Assembly (NCBI RefSeq): GCF_003626655.1
Contig: NZ_RBAN01000004.1
Location: 186,001-250,000 of the forward strand
Direction of reading: 5' to 3'
Source of the DNA: Micromonospora costi
GTDB lineage: Bacteria > Actinomycetota > Actinomycetes > Mycobacteriales > Micromonosporaceae
DNA length: 64,000 bases
Each line of letters begins with the position of its first letter. The stretch's first letter is position 1. A program made the position numbers and the translations under genes. Below the pieces are notes generated by a model, which saw only the letters and a list, made by a program, of their open reading frames with translations, had not been told where the DNA came from and did not search any database. Below, one piece after another: positions 44,585-52,593 of the stretch.

Positions 44585-44590
44585 TATCCT
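44585..44590 (+). promoter_or_regulatory. -10 element (TATCCT) of smpB
   Basis: TATCCT ends 6 nt before the GTG at 44597, giving a leaderless smpB message. Confidence 0.4.
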
Positions 44591-44596
44591 CGGCCG

Positions 44597-45088
44597 GTGA
44601 ACGCCTCCCGACGGCCGGACCGCACTCTGATCGCCTCGAACAAGAAGGCGCGGCACGACTACACCGTGCTCAAGACGTACGAGGCCGGGATCGTGCTCGT
44701 CGGCACGGAGGTCAAGTCCCTGCGGGAGGGGCGGGCGTCGCTGGTGGACGCGTTCGCCCAGGAGCGCGACGGCGAGATCATGCTGTACGGGCTGCACATC
44801 GCCGAGTACGGCTTCGGCAGCTGGACGAACCACCAGCCCCGGCGCACCCGCAAGCTGCTGCTGCACCGCGTGGAGATCGAGCGGATCCTCGCCAGGACCC
44901 GGGAGGGCGGCATCACGCTCGTGCCGCTGTCGATGTACTTCGAGAACGGCTGGGCCAAGGTCGAGCTGGCGCTGGCCCGGGGCCGTCGGTCCTACGACAA
45001 GCGGCAGGCCCTCGCCGAGCGGGACGCGAACCGGGAGATCGCCCGCGAGATGGGCCGCCACCTCAAGGGCCACCCCCGGCGCGGCTGA
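44597..45088 (+). CDS. smpB: SsrA-binding protein SmpB
   Basis: A 163-residue SmpB, the partner of tmRNA in rescue of stalled ribosomes. The beta-barrel is clear (IASNKKARHDYTVLKTYEAG, VGTEVKSLREGRASLVDAF, NHQPRRTRKLLLH, YFENGWAKVELALARG). The C-terminal helix that enters the mRNA channel follows (YDKRQALAERDANREI). GTG 44597 is supported by TATCCT at leaderless spacing. The tmRNA gene is not in the 175 nt after smpB nor seen elsewhere in the window. Confidence 0.97.
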   Translation: MNASRRPDRTLIASNKKARHDYTVLKTYEAGIVLVGTEVKSLREGRASLVDAFAQERDGEIMLYGLHIAEYGFGSWTNHQPRRTRKLLLHRVEIERILARTREGGITLVPLSMYFENGWAKVELALARGRRSYDKRQALAERDANREIAREMGRHLKGHPRRG

Positions 45089-45225
45089 CGCACCGTCGGC
45101 CGGCGGCTTCCGGGCGGCTCCTCGGCCGGCCCTGCCAGACGGAGGGGAAACGGCGTGTCCGGTAGTGGCGCGCCGGCTCACTGTTGACCGGCCGACGAGG
45201 CCGTGATCTGCTCCCTCCACGATCG

Positions 45226-45251
45226 TTGATGACAACGATTGTCGTTATCAA
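45226..45251. promoter_or_regulatory. 26-bp Fur/Zur-like dyad before a small conserved gene
   Basis: The 26 bp begin TTGAT and end ATCAA and are symmetric at most positions, with a perfect inner palindrome GACAACGATTGTC (45231-45243). The AT-rich dyad ends before the AAGGAGG ribosome binding site. Its length and ATAACG-like half-sites resemble Fur-family (Zur) sites of actinobacteria; a TetR or other dimer is equally possible. Confidence 0.45.
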
Positions 45252-45263
45252 AGGAGGATCAGC

Positions 45264-45656
45264 ATGTCCCTCACCGTCCCACCGACCCTGCTCGAGGCGG
45301 CCGAACGGGGCCCCGTCACCGACGCCGAGTTCCTGGCCTGCGTCCGCGAATCCCTGCCGTACGCCTGGGAGACCGTGAGCCGGGTCGTCGACGACCTCGA
45401 CGCCAGCGGCGCCGAGCGGGCCGACAACCTCGTACCGCCGCCGACCGAGACCGAACGCGGCCAGTTGCTGCGGGCACTGGCCAGCGACGCGATCCGCGCG
45501 GGGCTGGAGCGCCACTTCGGGGTGCGGCTGGCCTTCCAGAACTGCCATCGGGTCGCGGCGTTCCGGCCGGCGGCGGTCGAATCGGCCGCGTACCGCGAGT
45601 TCGTCTCGCCGCGCGGGCAGCTGCTGAACCAATCGCCCGAGCTGCGCAACTGCTGA
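45264..45656 (+). CDS. Conserved hypothetical protein under a strong dyad operator
   Basis: A 130-residue soluble protein I cannot assign. ATG 45264 has AAGGAGG 6 nt upstream, among the best ribosome binding sites in the window. Visible blocks are EFLACVRESLPYAWETVSRVV, NLVPPPTETERGQLLRALAS and RHFGVRLAFQNCHRVAAFRP. Three Cys are present, one at the very C-terminus (LRNC). There is no signal peptide or membrane segment. The upstream dyad suggests tight control, perhaps by metal. Confidence 0.75.
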   Translation: MSLTVPPTLLEAAERGPVTDAEFLACVRESLPYAWETVSRVVDDLDASGAERADNLVPPPTETERGQLLRALASDAIRAGLERHFGVRLAFQNCHRVAAFRPAAVESAAYREFVSPRGQLLNQSPELRNC

Positions 45657-45677
45657 CGGAGACCGTCACCGCACCGG

Positions 45678-46091
45678 TCAGTCGGCCAGGAGGTCGGCGT
45701 GGGCGGCGCGGAGCCGGGCCAGGGTGGGATCGCCACCCGGTGCGGCCCGCCGGTCGAGCTCGGCCCACGCCTGGGCCAGGGCGACGCGGACGGCACGCAG
45801 CTCGGCGGCATGCCGTCGGCCGCTCTGCTCGCGCAGCTCGTCGAGCCGGCGGGCCCATCCGGTGGCGACCGCGGCGAGCCGGTCGGCGTCGGCCCGGGTC
45901 TGCGCGAGGGTGCGGGCGGCGCCGGCCGGCACGATCGCGGCGATCGGGCGCGGGTCGCCGTCGCGGGTCACCACCGTGACGGTGTCGGTCAGCTCGGCGA
46001 GGGCGACGAGCTGCGTGAGCCGGGTGCGCACCTCGCGCAGCGGCAGGGAGCGCGGCTGCTCGGGGTGAGGGGTCAGCGCGGGGACAGCCAT
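45678..46091 (-). CDS. Phd/YefM-antitoxin-like domain protein
   Basis: A 137-residue protein starting at ATG 46091. Residues 15-55 (SLPLREVRTRLTQLVALAELTDTVTVVTRDGDPRPIAAIVPA) resemble the DNA-binding half of Phd/YefM antitoxins. The rest is an Arg/Ala-rich helix rather than a known antitoxin tail, and no toxin gene lies on either side. It may be a solitary regulator. An in-frame start 15 codons upstream is less like the family. Confidence 0.65.
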   Translation of the reverse strand: MAVPALTPHPEQPRSLPLREVRTRLTQLVALAELTDTVTVVTRDGDPRPIAAIVPAGAARTLAQTRADADRLAAVATGWARRLDELREQSGRRHAAELRAVRVALAQAWAELDRRAAPGGDPTLARLRAAHADLLAD

Positions 46092-46202
46092 GGATGCATG
46101 CTGCCGTCCGGGTACGACAGAAACGGCTCTGGACATCTACAGTTAACAATCCTAATAATTGTGCATCCGTCGATCCGACGGCCCTCGTACCGGGAGGTCC
46201 GG

Positions 46203-47735
46203 ATGCGTCGTCATGCCCGTTTCCCGCTGCTCGCCGTCCTGGCCGCGCTCGCCACCGTCGCCGGCGCGACCCTCGTCCTCGCCGTCCCGGCGCGGGCCGC
46301 CGGCCCGACCGCCACCTTCGCCAAGACCTCCGACTGGGGCACCGGATGGGAGGGGAGGTACACCATCACCAACGGCGGCGCGGGCACGATCACCGGGTGG
46401 CAGGTCGCCTTCACCCTGCCGGCCGGCACCACCCTCGGCTCCTACTGGGACGCCACACTCACCAGTTCCGCGCAGCGGCACACCTTCACGAACCGGTCCT
46501 GGAACGGCACCATCGCCCCCGGGGCGTCGGTCTCGTTCGGCTTCCTGGCCACGGGTTCCGGCACACCCACCGACTGCACCCTGAACGGCGCGCCGTGCGG
46601 CGGAGGCACACCCACCACGCCGCCCACCACGACTCCCCCACCCACGACGCCGCCGCCGACCACTCCCCCGCCCACCACTCCGCCGCCGACCACCCCGCCG
46701 GCCGGCGGGATCCCGCGGCACGCTCTCATCGGCTACCTGCACGCGAGCTTCGCCAACGGCTCGGGCTACCTGCGGATGGCCGACGTGCCGGCCGACTGGG
46801 ACATCGTCAACCTCGCGTTCGGCGAACCCACCTCGGTGACGTCCGGCGACATCCGCTTCCAGCTCTGCCCGGCCAGCGAGTGCCCCGGCGTCGAGACCGA
46901 GGCCGAGTTCGTCGCCGCGATCCGGGCCAAGCAGCAGCAGGGCAAGAAGGTGCTGCTCTCCATCGGCGGGCAGAACGGCCAGGTGCAGCTCACCACGACC
47001 GCCGCCCGCGACACGTTCGTCCGCTCGGTCTCGGCGATCATCGACCGGTACGGGCTGAACGGGCTCGACATCGACTTCGAGGGGCACTCGCTCTACCTGA
47101 ACCCCGGCGACACCGACTTCCGCAACCCGACCACACCGGTCATCGTGAACCTGATCTCGGCGATCCGTGCGCTCAAGCAGCGCTACGGCGCGGGCTTCGT
47201 CCTGACCATGGCGCCCGAGACATTCTTCGTGCAGCTCGGCTACCAGTTCTACGGGTCCGGCCCGTGGGGCGGGCAGGACCCGCGCGCCGGGTCGTACCTG
47301 CCGGTGATCCACGCGCTGCGGGACGACCTCACGGTGCTGCACGTGCAGGACTACAACTCCGGACCGATCATGGGGCTCGACAACCAGTACCACACGATGG
47401 GCGGCGCCGACTTCCACGTCGCGATGACCGACATGCTCCTGGCCGGGTTCCCCGTGGCCGGCAACGCGTCCGCGGTCTTCCCGCCGCTGCGCGAGGACCA
47501 GGTGGCCTTCGGCGCCCCCTCCTCGGTCAGCGCCGGCAACGGCTACCTCGCCCCGGCCGGTGTGCAGGCGGCGGTGACCTGCCTCGTCCGCGGTCAGAGC
47601 TGCGGCAGCTACACTCCCCGCAGCGGGACCAACCCCGCGTTCCGCGGTCTCATGACCTGGTCGATCAACTGGGACCGGTACTACAACTGGGAGTTCCGCC
47701 TCAACCACGGCCCCTTCCTCCGGTCACTACCCTGA
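46203..47735 (+). CDS. Secreted GH18 chitinase with CBM2 domain
   Basis: A 510-residue exported enzyme. GGGAGG lies before ATG 46203. A signal peptide (FPLLAVLAALATVAGATLVLAV) ends at ARA-AG. Residues 34-135 are a CBM2 carbohydrate-binding domain (TFAKTSDWGTGWEGRYTITN, NRSWNGTIAPGASVSFGF). A Pro/Thr linker follows. Residues 175-510 are GH18, with the catalytic motif NGLDIDFEG: Asp289, Asp291 and acid Glu293 are present, but the first Asp of D-x-x-D-x-D-x-E is Asn286. A weak dyad (ACAAT-N7-ATTGT, 46146-46162) lies upstream. Confidence 0.92.
   Translation: MRRHARFPLLAVLAALATVAGATLVLAVPARAAGPTATFAKTSDWGTGWEGRYTITNGGAGTITGWQVAFTLPAGTTLGSYWDATLTSSAQRHTFTNRSWNGTIAPGASVSFGFLATGSGTPTDCTLNGAPCGGGTPTTPPTTTPPPTTPPPTTPPPTTPPPTTPPAGGIPRHALIGYLHASFANGSGYLRMADVPADWDIVNLAFGEPTSVTSGDIRFQLCPASECPGVETEAEFVAAIRAKQQQGKKVLLSIGGQNGQVQLTTTAARDTFVRSVSAIIDRYGLNGLDIDFEGHSLYLNPGDTDFRNPTTPVIVNLISAIRALKQRYGAGFVLTMAPETFFVQLGYQFYGSGPWGGQDPRAGSYLPVIHALRDDLTVLHVQDYNSGPIMGLDNQYHTMGGADFHVAMTDMLLAGFPVAGNASAVFPPLREDQVAFGAPSSVSAGNGYLAPAGVQAAVTCLVRGQSCGSYTPRSGTNPAFRGLMTWSINWDRYYNWEFRLNHGPFLRSLP
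46608..46697 (+). repeat. Pro/Thr linker-coding tandem repeat
   Basis: Imperfect 15-nt units encode PTTPP repeats joining the CBM2 and GH18 domains. Such repeats vary in number between strains. Confidence 0.8.
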
Positions 47736-47757
47736 CCCCACCCCGGCCCACCCCGCC

Positions 47758-47821
47758 CCGGTGATCAAGAGGTTTGCGTCGCCCGCGCGCCGGATCCTGA
47801 CGCAAACCTCTTGATCACCGG
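47758..47821. repeat. Long intergenic inverted repeat, family D
   Basis: Perfect 23-bp arms (47758-47780 and 47799-47821) containing GTGATCAAGAGGTTTGCGTC enclose 18 nt between convergent genes. It would form a very stable bidirectional terminator hairpin and is the longest perfect palindrome in the window. Confidence 0.85.
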
Positions 47822-47847
47822 CGGTGGGCGGGCGGCGCGCGGCGGGA

Positions 47848-49095
47848 TCAGATCACCACGTGCGTCCAGTAGCTCAGCCAGAGCACGAACAGGGCTCCCT
47901 GGAGCAGGGCGAGGACGGCCGTCAGCCACACGTCGACGGTGGCGTTGCGGGTCCACCGGGCCAGGACGAGGCCCACCGGGAACGCGGCGAGGAGGTACCG
48001 CAGCAGGCTCTTGAAGACCGGCGGGCCCATCGACAGCGGCACCAGCACCACGAGCAGGCCGTAGACGAGGTACGCCGGATTCCGGCGGCGCAGCCCCACC
48101 ACGAGGACCACCAGCACCGCGAGCGTGAACCACGCCCGGGCGGCGTCCAGGGCCGGCCCGAACAGGCCGCCGACCAGCACCCCGAACGGGTTCTGCACCC
48201 GGATTCCCCAGCCGGTCTCCTGCGCGTGCTGGTAGGCGAACCAGTCGCCGCCCCGCCAGCGGCAGAACGCCATGAAGGTGAACCAGCCGGCGGGAAGCAG
48301 CAGCAACGGCCACCCGGTCCGCACGTAGTGCGGCCACGCGCGCGGGCGCAGCCGCCAGCCGTGCTGCTGCACGAGCAGCACGGCGAGCGGTATGGCCACG
48401 AACATGCCGACGGACCGGCTGAGCGCGAGGAGGAACCCGAGGACGCCGACGACCAGCCACCGCCGCCGCTCGGCGTAGTGGAAGGCGGCGAGCACCAGGC
48501 AGAGGAAGAGCGACTCGGTCAGCGCGGCCTGGAACAGGAAGGCCGCCGGCATGAGCACCAGGTACCGGACGAACCGCCGGGCGGCCGCGTCGTCGCCGAG
48601 CAGCCGCTGACCCAGCCCGTACGCGTACCGCAGCAGCAGCAGGAACGCGACGTTGCTGATCAGCAACAGGGCGAGAGCGTTGTTCCCGCCGAGCACGGCG
48701 CCGAGCGCGCGGGCCAGGAACGGGTAGAGCAAGGGGAACCCGAAGTCGTGCCACGGCCCCGTCAACGGCAGTTCGCTGAGCCGCAGGTAGATGATCGAGT
48801 CCCAGGCGAACCAGAACGAGTACCACCGGTGCCCGGAGATGTCCTGCTGCTGCTGCCACATGAGCGCGTCCTCGGCCGGCGGGATGCCGGGGACGCCGTC
48901 CCAGGCGTGCAGCACCACCAACGCGACGAGGGTGAGCAGCAGCTTCGATCCGACGAAGAGCGCGAGGACGTACGGCCAGGGCGCCGGCACCCGCCGACCG
49001 AGCCGGGCGATCCACGCGCCGGCCGCCGCGAGCCGGGTGCGCGGGCGCGCCACGCGGCGCCGTACGCCGGTGGTGCTCCCCCACTGGTCGATCAT
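47848..49095 (-). CDS. Integral membrane glycosyltransferase (PIG-V/mannosyltransferase-like)
   Basis: A 415-residue polytopic protein with about ten helices (WPYVLALFVGSKLLLTLVALV, LGFLLALSRSVGMFVAIPLAVLL, FTLAVLVVLVVGL). After the first helix a large periplasmic loop carries WFAWDSIIYLRLSELPL, similar to the W-D-x-x-Y motif of PIG-V-type lipid-dependent mannosyltransferases. LSRSVGM in a later helix also fits. ATG 49095 follows GGGAG. It would add a sugar from a polyprenyl donor outside the membrane; donor and acceptor are unknown. Confidence 0.8.
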   Translation of the reverse strand: MIDQWGSTTGVRRRVARPRTRLAAAGAWIARLGRRVPAPWPYVLALFVGSKLLLTLVALVVLHAWDGVPGIPPAEDALMWQQQQDISGHRWYSFWFAWDSIIYLRLSELPLTGPWHDFGFPLLYPFLARALGAVLGGNNALALLLISNVAFLLLLRYAYGLGQRLLGDDAAARRFVRYLVLMPAAFLFQAALTESLFLCLVLAAFHYAERRRWLVVGVLGFLLALSRSVGMFVAIPLAVLLVQQHGWRLRPRAWPHYVRTGWPLLLLPAGWFTFMAFCRWRGGDWFAYQHAQETGWGIRVQNPFGVLVGGLFGPALDAARAWFTLAVLVVLVVGLRRRNPAYLVYGLLVVLVPLSMGPPVFKSLLRYLLAAFPVGLVLARWTRNATVDVWLTAVLALLQGALFVLWLSYWTHVVI

Positions 49096-49293
49096 CTCGG
49101 ATGCTCCCGCGGCCCGCGGCCGACCCCCGAGGCCGCGAACGCGTGGCGTGTGCCCGCCACCGCACCGCCGAACCTCACTCGACCCGGTGATTCGCGGCGG
49201 CGTTCCCGGGATCCGCCGGGTGAGCGGGTGAGTTCGGCCGGATAAGGGGTACGCGGCGCGCTCAACGGCAGCCCCGGACAGGGAGCGCGGCGG

Positions 49294-50847
49294 ATGGGCG
49301 AGCAGCACGGGACGGTGGTCATCGGGGCGGGGCCGGCGGGGCTGACGGCCGCGTACGAGTTGCTGCGCCGGGGCGAGCCGGTACGGGTGTTCGAGGCCGA
49401 CGAGGTGGTCGGCGGGATCAGCCGGACGGTGGAGCGCGACGGTTGGCGCTTCGACATCGGCGGGCACCGGTTCTTCACGAAGGTGCGCCGGGTGGAGGCG
49501 TTCTGGCACGAGATCCTGCCGGCCGAGGACTTCCTGCTGCGGCCCCGGATGAGCCGGATCTTCTACCGGGGTGCGCTGTACCGCTACCCGCTCAGCGCGG
49601 GCAACGCCCTGCGCAACCTGGGCGTGTGGGAGGCGGCCCGCTGCGTGGGCTCGTACGCCCGCGCCCGACTGCGGCCGCCGAGGGACCAGTCGCACTTCGA
49701 GGGTTGGGTGTCGGCCCGGTTCGGCTGGCGCCTGTACTCGATGTTCTTCAAGACGTACACCGAGAAGGTCTGGGGGATGCCCGCCGACCAGCTCCGGGCC
49801 GACTGGGCCGCGCAGCGGATCAAGAACCTGTCGCTGGCCACGGCGGTGCGCAACGCGTTGCTGCCCCGCCGCCACCGCATCGACGTGACGAGTCTCATCG
49901 AGGAGTTCCAGTATCCGAAGTACGGCCCGGGGATGATGTGGGAGCGCTGCGCGGACGAGGTGCGCGCCCGCGGCGGTCAGCTCGACACGGGCACCTGGGT
50001 GACGACGGTGCACCGCGACCCGGCGCGGCGGCGGGCCGTGGCGGTGACGGTCAACGGTGTGAGCGGCGAGCGGTCCGTGCCCGCCGATCACGTGATCTCC
50101 TCCATGCCGCTGCCGGAGCTGGTGGCCGCCCTGCGTCCGGTCGCCCCGCCCGAGGTGCGGGAGTGCGCCGCCGACCTGCGCCACCGCGACTTCCTCACGG
50201 TGGCGCTCGTGCTCCCGGCCCGGTTCTCCTTCCCGGACAACTGGATCTACATCCACGACCCGGCGGTCCGGGTGGGCCGGATCCAGAACTTCGGCTCGTG
50301 GTCGCCGTACCTCGTGAAGGACGGGCGGACCTGCCTCGGGTTGGAGTACTTCGTGTTCGAGGGCGACGAGATGTGGCGCCGGACGGACGACGACCTGGTG
50401 TCGCTGGCGACCGCCGAACTGGAGCGGCTCGGCCTGGCAAGGCCTGGCGCGGTCGAGGCGGGATACGTGGTACGGATGCCCAAGGCCTACCCGGTGTACG
50501 ACGAGCGGTACCAGCACAACGTCGAGGTGGTCCGTCGCTGGCTGGCCCGCGAGGTGCCGAACGTGCACCCCGTGGGGCGCAACGGCATGCACCGCTACAA
50601 CAACCAGGACCACTCGATGCTGACGGCCATGCTGACGGTCGAGAACATCGTCGACGGAACCGCCCACGACGTGTGGTCGGTGAACGTCGAGGAGGACTAC
50701 CACGAGCAGAGCCGGACCGCGCGGCCTGGCCAGGGGACGGGCCGGGACGCGCCGATCATGCCGAGCCGGACCATCCGGGGCGCGACCGGGGCACGCGACG
50801 GCGTCCGGGCCGCGACGGAGCCGCCCGCGCAGGCGCCGCTGGTCTGA
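49294..50847 (+). CDS. UDP-galactopyranose-mutase-like FAD-dependent oxidoreductase
   Basis: A 517-residue flavoprotein. The N-terminal FAD motif is VVIGAGPAGLTAAYELLRRG, with VVGGISRTVERDGWRFDIGGHRFFTK as in NAD(P)-binding amine-oxidase/UGM-like proteins. The middle has FFKTYTEKVWGMPADQL and RIKNLSLATAVRNAL. The C-terminal FAD part reads VGRNGMHRYNNQDHSMLTAMLTVENI. The last 50 residues are low complexity. GGGAGCG precedes ATG 49294. It is divergent from a membrane glycosyltransferase, so both may serve cell-surface glycan synthesis. Confidence 0.85.
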   Translation: MGEQHGTVVIGAGPAGLTAAYELLRRGEPVRVFEADEVVGGISRTVERDGWRFDIGGHRFFTKVRRVEAFWHEILPAEDFLLRPRMSRIFYRGALYRYPLSAGNALRNLGVWEAARCVGSYARARLRPPRDQSHFEGWVSARFGWRLYSMFFKTYTEKVWGMPADQLRADWAAQRIKNLSLATAVRNALLPRRHRIDVTSLIEEFQYPKYGPGMMWERCADEVRARGGQLDTGTWVTTVHRDPARRRAVAVTVNGVSGERSVPADHVISSMPLPELVAALRPVAPPEVRECAADLRHRDFLTVALVLPARFSFPDNWIYIHDPAVRVGRIQNFGSWSPYLVKDGRTCLGLEYFVFEGDEMWRRTDDDLVSLATAELERLGLARPGAVEAGYVVRMPKAYPVYDERYQHNVEVVRRWLAREVPNVHPVGRNGMHRYNNQDHSMLTAMLTVENIVDGTAHDVWSVNVEEDYHEQSRTARPGQGTGRDAPIMPSRTIRGATGARDGVRAATEPPAQAPLV

Positions 50848-50900
50848 CCGCGCGCGCCGTGCGGAGCGCGACCGGGGCCGCGGGCGGGCGGTCGGCGGGT

Positions 50901-50906
50901 TAGCCT
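50901..50906 (+). promoter_or_regulatory. -10 element (TAGCCT)
   Basis: TAGCCT ends 7 nt before the GTG at 50914, which opens a short frame leading into the phosphotransferase gene. Confidence 0.35.
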
Positions 50907-50913
50907 GGCCGGC

Positions 50914-50967
50914 GTGTCGCGGATCTCGACGGGACCGGTACGGGCGCGGCCGGGCGGCGTCGGGTGA
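50914..50967 (+). CDS. Possible 17-codon leaderless leader peptide
   Basis: GTG 50914, at leaderless spacing from TAGCCT, opens a 17-codon frame, MSRISTGPVRARPGGVG. Its TGA (50965-50967) overlaps the GTG start (50964) of the phosphotransferase in the arrangement GTGA. The larger gene has no ribosome binding site, so reinitiation from this peptide would explain its translation. Short chance frames are common at this GC content. Confidence 0.35.
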   Translation: MSRISTGPVRARPGGVG

Positions 50968-51980
50968 GCGCGCCCAGCCCGACCCAGCGCCCGCTCACGC
51001 AGACCGACGTCTCCCGGTTGGTCCACGCCTCGTTCGGGCCGCGGGCCGGCGTCGCCGACTGCGGGCCGCTGCACGGTGGCGGCTTCGCCGCCGTCTGGTG
51101 GGTACGCCTCGACGACGGCCGCGAGGTGGTGCTGAAGGTCGCGCCGCCGGAGGGCGCGCGGCTGCTGCGCTACGAACGGGGTCTCTGCGCGGCGGAGGCC
51201 CGCTACTTCCGGCTGGTGGCCGCGCGCGCCCCGGACGTGCCCGTGCCGCCCGTGCTACACCACGGCCGCGACCCGGCGTACGGGGAGTGGCTGGTCACCG
51301 GCCTGCTGCCCGGCCGGTCGCTGGCCGACCTGGCGGCCGACGGGGACGCCGACGACGGCCCGGTCCGGTTCGCGACCGGGCGTGCGCTCGCCACCTTGCA
51401 CCGGATCACCGGCCCGTGCTTCGGCTACGACGACGGCGAGCGGCCGTGCGCGGCGACGTGGCCGGAGGCGTTCGCCGCCATGGTGGACGACCTGCTCGCC
51501 GACGCCGCCGACTGGGAGGTGGAGTTGCCGGCCGAGCCGGGGCGGATCCGCGCGTTGGTCCGGCGGCACGCGCCGGCGCTGGGCGTGGTGCGCCACCCCG
51601 CGCTGCTGCACTTCGACTGCTGGGACGGCAACGTCCTCGCCGCGCCCGGCCCCGACGGCCGGCTACGGCTCGCGGGCCTGGTCGACGGGGAACGGTTCCT
51701 CTACGGCGACCCGCTGCTGGATCTGACCTCCCCGTTGCTGTTCCGCCGGGTCGAGGACGAGCCGGACCACCCGACGGTGCGCGGCTACCGCGACGTCGCC
51801 GGGCCGCTCGACCTGGACGACGGGGCCCGCCGCCGGCTCGGCCTCTACCGGATGCACCTGTACCTGGTCATGAACGTGGAGGGGCCCAGCCGGGGCATGA
51901 CGCCGGACAGCCACCCGCAACGGCACACGGCGCTGGCCGACCTGCTGCGGCGGGAACTGGCCGACCTCGCGCGGGACTGA
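50964..51980 (+). CDS. Aminoglycoside-phosphotransferase-family kinase
   Basis: A 338-residue kinase-fold protein. The Lys of VVLKVAPPEGA binds ATP. The catalytic loop is HFDCWDGN (His216, Asp218, Asn223), and the magnesium site usually written D-x-E appears as LVDGERFLYGDPLLDL. Such proteins phosphorylate small alcohols or antibiotics. GTG 50964 is the only start that fits the frame. No resistance cluster is near, so a metabolic kinase is as likely as drug resistance. Confidence 0.85.
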   Translation: MSAPSPTQRPLTQTDVSRLVHASFGPRAGVADCGPLHGGGFAAVWWVRLDDGREVVLKVAPPEGARLLRYERGLCAAEARYFRLVAARAPDVPVPPVLHHGRDPAYGEWLVTGLLPGRSLADLAADGDADDGPVRFATGRALATLHRITGPCFGYDDGERPCAATWPEAFAAMVDDLLADAADWEVELPAEPGRIRALVRRHAPALGVVRHPALLHFDCWDGNVLAAPGPDGRLRLAGLVDGERFLYGDPLLDLTSPLLFRRVEDEPDHPTVRGYRDVAGPLDLDDGARRRLGLYRMHLYLVMNVEGPSRGMTPDSHPQRHTALADLLRRELADLARD

Positions 51981-52047
51981 GGCGGCACCGTCACCGCACC
52001 GACCCGGGCCGGCGGGAAACGCGTTGCCGACCTCGCCCGGCGACGCC

Positions 52048-52053
52048 TAGGGT
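52048..52053 (+). promoter_or_regulatory. -10 element (TAGGGT) for a leaderless GNAT gene
   Basis: TAGGGT ends 8 nt before the GTG at 52062, with no ribosome binding site. Confidence 0.4.
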
Positions 52054-52061
52054 GCCTCGCC

Positions 52062-52547
52062 GTGCAGATTCGCGAGTTCGCGTCGCAGGACTGGGCGCAG
52101 GTGTGGCCGATCATCGAGGCCGTGGTCCGGGCGCAGGAGACGTTCCCGTACGACCCGGCGCTGAGCGCCGACGACGCGTACGGCATGTGGGTGGAGGCGC
52201 CACCCGGCCGGACGGTCGTGGCCGTCGACGGTGACCGCGTGCTGGGCACGGCGAAGATGGGCACCAACCGGCCGGGGCCCGGATCGCACGTCGCCACGGC
52301 GAGCTTCATGGTGGCGGCGGACGCGCGCGGCCGGGGTGTGGGCACCGCCCTGTGCCGGGATGCGCTGGGCTGGGCACGCCGGCGCGGCTACGCCGGTATG
52401 CAGTTCAACGCGGTGGTCGAGACGAACCGGGCGGCCGTCGAGCTGTACCGGCGGGAGGGCTTCGCCGTGGTCGGTACGGTGCCCGGCGCGTTCCGGCACC
52501 CGGCCCTCGGCCGGGTCGGCCTGCACGTCATGTACCAGGAGTTCTGA
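52062..52547 (+). CDS. GNAT-family N-acetyltransferase
   Basis: A 161-residue acetyltransferase. The N-terminus is QIREFASQDWAQVWPIIEAV. The acetyl-CoA loop is DARGRGVGTALCRDALGWA (R/Q-x-x-G-x-G/A). The C-terminus is AAVELYRREGFAVVGTVPGAF. The pattern YAGMQFNAVVETNRAAVELY groups it with small-molecule or protein acetylators of the PhnO/YhhY kind. Substrate unknown. Confidence 0.92.
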   Translation: MQIREFASQDWAQVWPIIEAVVRAQETFPYDPALSADDAYGMWVEAPPGRTVVAVDGDRVLGTAKMGTNRPGPGSHVATASFMVAADARGRGVGTALCRDALGWARRRGYAGMQFNAVVETNRAAVELYRREGFAVVGTVPGAFRHPALGRVGLHVMYQEF

Positions 52548-52556
52548 CCACCCGCA

Positions 52557-52586
52557 CCCCGCCGCCGGCGGCTGGCGGCGGCGGGG
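52557..52586. terminator. Bidirectional terminator hairpin
   Basis: Perfect 11-bp arms, CCCCGCCGCCG (52557-52567) and its complement (52576-52586), enclose an 8-nt loop in the 46-nt gap between convergent stops. Confidence 0.65.
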
Positions 52587-52593
52587 CGGCCGG

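Noticed and set aside
45089..45263. Search for the tmRNA gene next to smpB
   Set aside because: The gap is too short for a tmRNA and shows no tRNA-like 3' end; none was seen elsewhere.
46608..46697. Tandem short repeats considered as a CRISPR array or minisatellite
   Set aside because: The repeats are in frame and encode a Pro/Thr linker; there are no spacers and no cas genes.
47848..50703. A 951-codon minus-strand frame continuing far upstream of the glycosyltransferase
   Set aside because: Only the last 415 codons look like protein. The upstream part is antisense to the UGM-like gene; ATG 49095 is the credible start.
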